Source of the DNA: Terriglobales bacterium | GTDB taxonomy: Bacteria > Acidobacteriota > Terriglobia > Terriglobales > Acidobacteriaceae | Length of the DNA stretch: 9,323 nucleotides | Direction: 5' to 3' | Assembly: GCA_019241735.1 (NCBI GenBank) | Contig: JAFAWN010000064.1 | Span: forward strand, 1 to 9,323 | Shown: piece after piece, positions 7,138 through 9,323 of the stretch | Position numbering within the stretch: the stretch's first letter is position 1 | Layout: the number at the start of each line of letters is the position of its first letter | The notes under the pieces: model-generated | What the model was told of the DNA's origin: nothing | Database searches by the model: none | Seen by the model: only the letters and a program-made list of their open reading frames with translations | Translations under genes and position numbers: made by a program

Positions 7138-7986
7138 CTAAGGCGTCCGATATGCGACGGCCAGAGCATTTTGCACCGCCTGCAATTCTTTCAGCAGTCC
7201 GCGCAGTTTCGTGGATTCAAGCGCGTTCGCCCCGTCAGATTTGGCTTCCTTGGGATTATCGTGGACTTCCATGAAAATTCCATCCACTCCAGCGGCCGCG
7301 GCAGCGCGGGCGAGTGTGGGACTAAATTCAGGCTGGCCGCCACTGGATGCAGGTTCGTCGCCTTCCCCTCCTTGCGCCGCCGGAAGCTGCACGGAATGGG
7401 TGGCATCGAAAACGACCGGCGCGAATTTGCGCATTATGGGCAGCGACCGCATGTCCACTACCAGGTTGTTATATCCGAAGGAGCTGCCACGCTCAGTCAG
7501 GAAGACTTTTTCATTGCCGGCAGTCCGGCACTTTTCGACAGCGTGGCGCATGTCCCAGGGGGATGCGAATTGCCCCTTTTTTATATTCACAACACGCTCG
7601 CTCATGGCGGCAGCAAGAATCAGATCCGTCTGGCGGCAGAGAAACGCCGGAATCTGCAGAATGTCGGCGACTTCAGCAACTTTCCCGACGTCGGCGGTCT
7701 CGTGCACGTCGGTGAGCACGGGCACGCCAACTTCCTCCTTCACTTTTTTCAGTATGCGGAGACCCTCCACCATGCCCGGGCCGCGATAACTGCGGACGGA
7801 AGTGCGATTGGCCTTGTCATACGAGGCTTTGAAGATGAAGGGAAAGCTTAGCGAACGCGTGACGCCTTTGATGATTTCCGCCATGCGGATGGCGTGCTCT
7901 TCGCTCTCGATGACGCAAGGGCCGGCGATAAGAAACAGATTTCCGGAGCCGATCCGAATATCGCCAATCTGGAATGAGACGCTCAT
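7138..7986 (-). CDS. kdsA: 3-deoxy-8-phosphooctulonate (KDO 8-phosphate) synthase, metal-dependent type
   Basis: Cytoplasmic enzyme condensing arabinose 5-phosphate with phosphoenolpyruvate to KDO 8-phosphate in lipopolysaccharide synthesis. The 282-residue product is a single DAHP-synthase-like TIM barrel. Conserved blocks are IAGPCVIESEE (20-30), KASYDKANRTS (53-63), FRGPG-like SYRGPG (66-71), TDVHE (92-96), CRQTDLI (117-123), NIKKGQF (134-140) and FDATHSVQLP (193-202). Cys24, where metal-independent enzymes such as that of E. coli carry Asn, together with His197, Glu240 (MEVH) and Asp251 (KSDGAN), forms the complete metal-ligand set known from Aquifex-type KdsA. The ATG at 7986 was chosen because MSVSFQIGDI matches the family N-terminus. 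A GTG at 8013, only 12 bases after the pyrG stop, would add nine basic residues and cannot be excluded, since neither has a convincing ribosome-binding site. Placement between pyrG and kdsD supports the role. Confidence 0.96.
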   Translation of the reverse strand: MSVSFQIGDIRIGSGNLFLIAGPCVIESEEHAIRMAEIIKGVTRSLSFPFIFKASYDKANRTSVRSYRGPGMVEGLRILKKVKEEVGVPVLTDVHETADVGKVAEVADILQIPAFLCRQTDLILAAAMSERVVNIKKGQFASPWDMRHAVEKCRTAGNEKVFLTERGSSFGYNNLVVDMRSLPIMRKFAPVVFDATHSVQLPAAQGGEGDEPASSGGQPEFSPTLARAAAAAGVDGIFMEVHDNPKEAKSDGANALESTKLRGLLKELQAVQNALAVAYRTP

Positions 7987-8025
7987 TTTTGGTTTGTTAA
8001 GCCGTCTGCACACATCGGCCTGCGG

Positions 8026-9323
8026 CTAGCGGCTGGCGATTCGTTCCGGCCGATGAAACATGCTCACCTTGGAGGCTTCTCTTGTGGCTCGGCGTTCCAT
8101 TCGGTTCGCGTATGCTGCGCCGATAAATGTCCGGAACAGCGGGTGCGGCTCCAGCGGCTTTGATTTGAACTCGGGATGGAACTGGCAGCCAATAAAGTGG
8201 GGATGGCCAGGCAGCTCGACCATCTCAACGTAAGTTCCATCGGGCGTGGAGCCGGAGATTCGCAGCCCACCAGCGACCAGAGTTTCCTCATATTCGCGGT
8301 TGAATTCGTAACGGTGGCGATGGCGTTCGGAGATCTCGAGCTGACCGTAAATCTTGTGGGCCAGAGTTCCCGGCTCAATTTTGCAAGTCCAGGCGCCGAG
8401 ACGCATCGTGCCTCCCAGTTCCTCGATGCCGCGCAGCTCGCGAAGTTTATAGATGATCCGGTGCGGCGTGGAGGCGTCGAATTCGCTGGAGTTGGCGGCT
8501 TCCAGTCCGCAGACATTGCGCGCGAATTCTATGCACGCGGTTTGCATGCCGAGGCAGATCCCAAAATATGGGACCTTTTTTTCACGGGCATAGCGAATGG
8601 CAGTCAACATTCCTTCAATGCCGCGCTTGCCGAAGCCTCCGGGAACCAGCAGGCCATCGTATCCTTGTAATTGCTCGTCGCTGGCGGGATCTTGTTCCAG
8701 GCCTTCGGCCTCAATCCAGTTGACCTGCAATTTCAGATTGTGTGCCAGCGCTCCGTGGACCAGCGCCTCCTTCAAAGATTTGTAGGAATCTTCGTATTCG
8801 ACGTACTTGCCTACAATGCCGATCGTCACTTCATCTTGAGGGTTGTAGATGCGGTATACAACATCTTCCCAATCCTTAAGATCGCGCTCTTTGGCTTCGA
8901 GGTGCAGATAGCGCAAGGCTAGCGTGTCCACGCCTTCGCGGGAGAATACGACCGGAACTTCGTAAATCGAGGCCACATCTTTGGCGGTAATGACCGCATC
9001 TTCCTCAACATTGCAGAACAGCGCGATTTTTGACTTGATGTCCTTCGACAGAAAACGGTCGGTACGGCAAAGCAGGATGTCCGGTTGAATCCCGATGCTG
9101 AGCAGTTCCTTAACTGAATGCTGAGTGGGCTTCGTCTTCAGTTCCTGCGCGGCGGCGATGAAGGGGACCAGGGTCACGTGGACGAACAGCGTGTGCTCGC
9201 GGCCCAACTGCTGGCGCATCTGACGGATGGCTTCCATGAAAGGTAGAGACTCGATATCACCGACGGTGCCTCCGATTTCAACGATGGCTACGTCCACGTC
9301 TTGCGCGACTTTTTTCATCGCGG
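8026..9323 (-). CDS. pyrG: CTP synthase (glutamine-hydrolysing), 5' part outside window
   Basis: Cytoplasmic enzyme making CTP from UTP, ATP and glutamine. The frame runs off the right edge, so roughly the first 125 residues, including the P-loop part of the synthetase domain, are missing. Numbering from the methionine at 9318, the synthetase domain is visible with IVEIGGTVGDIESLPF (12-27) and TKPTQHSVKELLSIGIQPD (62-80). The class I glutaminase domain follows from about 165: oxyanion-type VPGGFGKRG (225-233), nucleophile Cys255 in GICLGMQ, and the His381/Glu383 pair in FHPEF. LGGTMRLGA (301-309) and ERHRHRYE (331-338) are also typical. The gene ends with a basic tail of about 30 residues beyond the usual conserved end. 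It is the most upstream gene seen, 39 bases before kdsA; its CTP is the co-substrate for making CMP-KDO. Confidence 0.98.
   Translation of the reverse strand, partial: AMKKVAQDVDVAIVEIGGTVGDIESLPFMEAIRQMRQQLGREHTLFVHVTLVPFIAAAQELKTKPTQHSVKELLSIGIQPDILLCRTDRFLSKDIKSKIALFCNVEEDAVITAKDVASIYEVPVVFSREGVDTLALRYLHLEAKERDLKDWEDVVYRIYNPQDEVTIGIVGKYVEYEDSYKSLKEALVHGALAHNLKLQVNWIEAEGLEQDPASDEQLQGYDGLLVPGGFGKRGIEGMLTAIRYAREKKVPYFGICLGMQTACIEFARNVCGLEAANSSEFDASTPHRIIYKLRELRGIEELGGTMRLGAWTCKIEPGTLAHKIYGQLEISERHRHRYEFNREYEETLVAGGLRISGSTPDGTYVEMVELPGHPHFIGCQFHPEFKSKPLEPHPLFRTFIGAAYANRMERRATREASKVSMFHRPERIASR

Noticed and set aside
7123..7851. Plus-strand open frame of about 242 codons opposite kdsA
   Set aside because: Antisense shadow of a well-conserved kdsA; no recognisable domain.

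Overview
The window carries seven protein-coding genes, all read from the minus strand. In transcription order (right to left) they are pyrG (5' part cut off by the window edge), kdsA, an ion-channel-like membrane protein, kdsD, proS, a small single-pass membrane protein resembling DUF4845, and a class A penicillin-binding protein (3' end cut off by the window edge). I see no rRNA, tRNA, CRISPR array, mobile element or long repeat.

The organism is a Gram-negative-type (diderm) bacterium with moderately high GC. Two genes make the lipopolysaccharide sugar KDO, and the penicillin-binding protein has a PBP1b-like layout with a UB2H-like region. The proteins read like those of Acidobacteriota (Terriglobia-like): a KdsA with a metal-ligand cysteine, a channel with a TLGLGD filter and a PBP with a two-cysteine tail. 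That assignment rests on recalled family resemblance, not on a search.

Layout on the minus strand: 9323-8026 pyrG; 7986-7138 kdsA; 7067-5925 channel; 5891-4899 kdsD; 4809-3040 proS; 3008-2652 DUF4845-like protein; 2477-1 PBP. Gaps are 39, 70, 33, 89, 31 and 174 bases. The first five are short enough for one polycistronic unit. The 174-base gap before the PBP gene holds a plausible sigma70-type promoter, so that gene may have its own transcription start.

The unifying theme is envelope construction. KdsD makes arabinose 5-phosphate and KdsA condenses it with phosphoenolpyruvate to KDO 8-phosphate. CTP synthase supplies the CTP later needed to activate KDO as CMP-KDO. The PBP polymerises and cross-links peptidoglycan. 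ProRS is a housekeeping translation enzyme sharing the cluster. The channel-like gene sits between two consecutive KDO-pathway genes and is the least explained member. kdsB and kdsC are not in the window. No novel system is evident; the most unusual items are the channel, with its divergent selectivity filter and large uncharacterised C-terminal domain, and its position.
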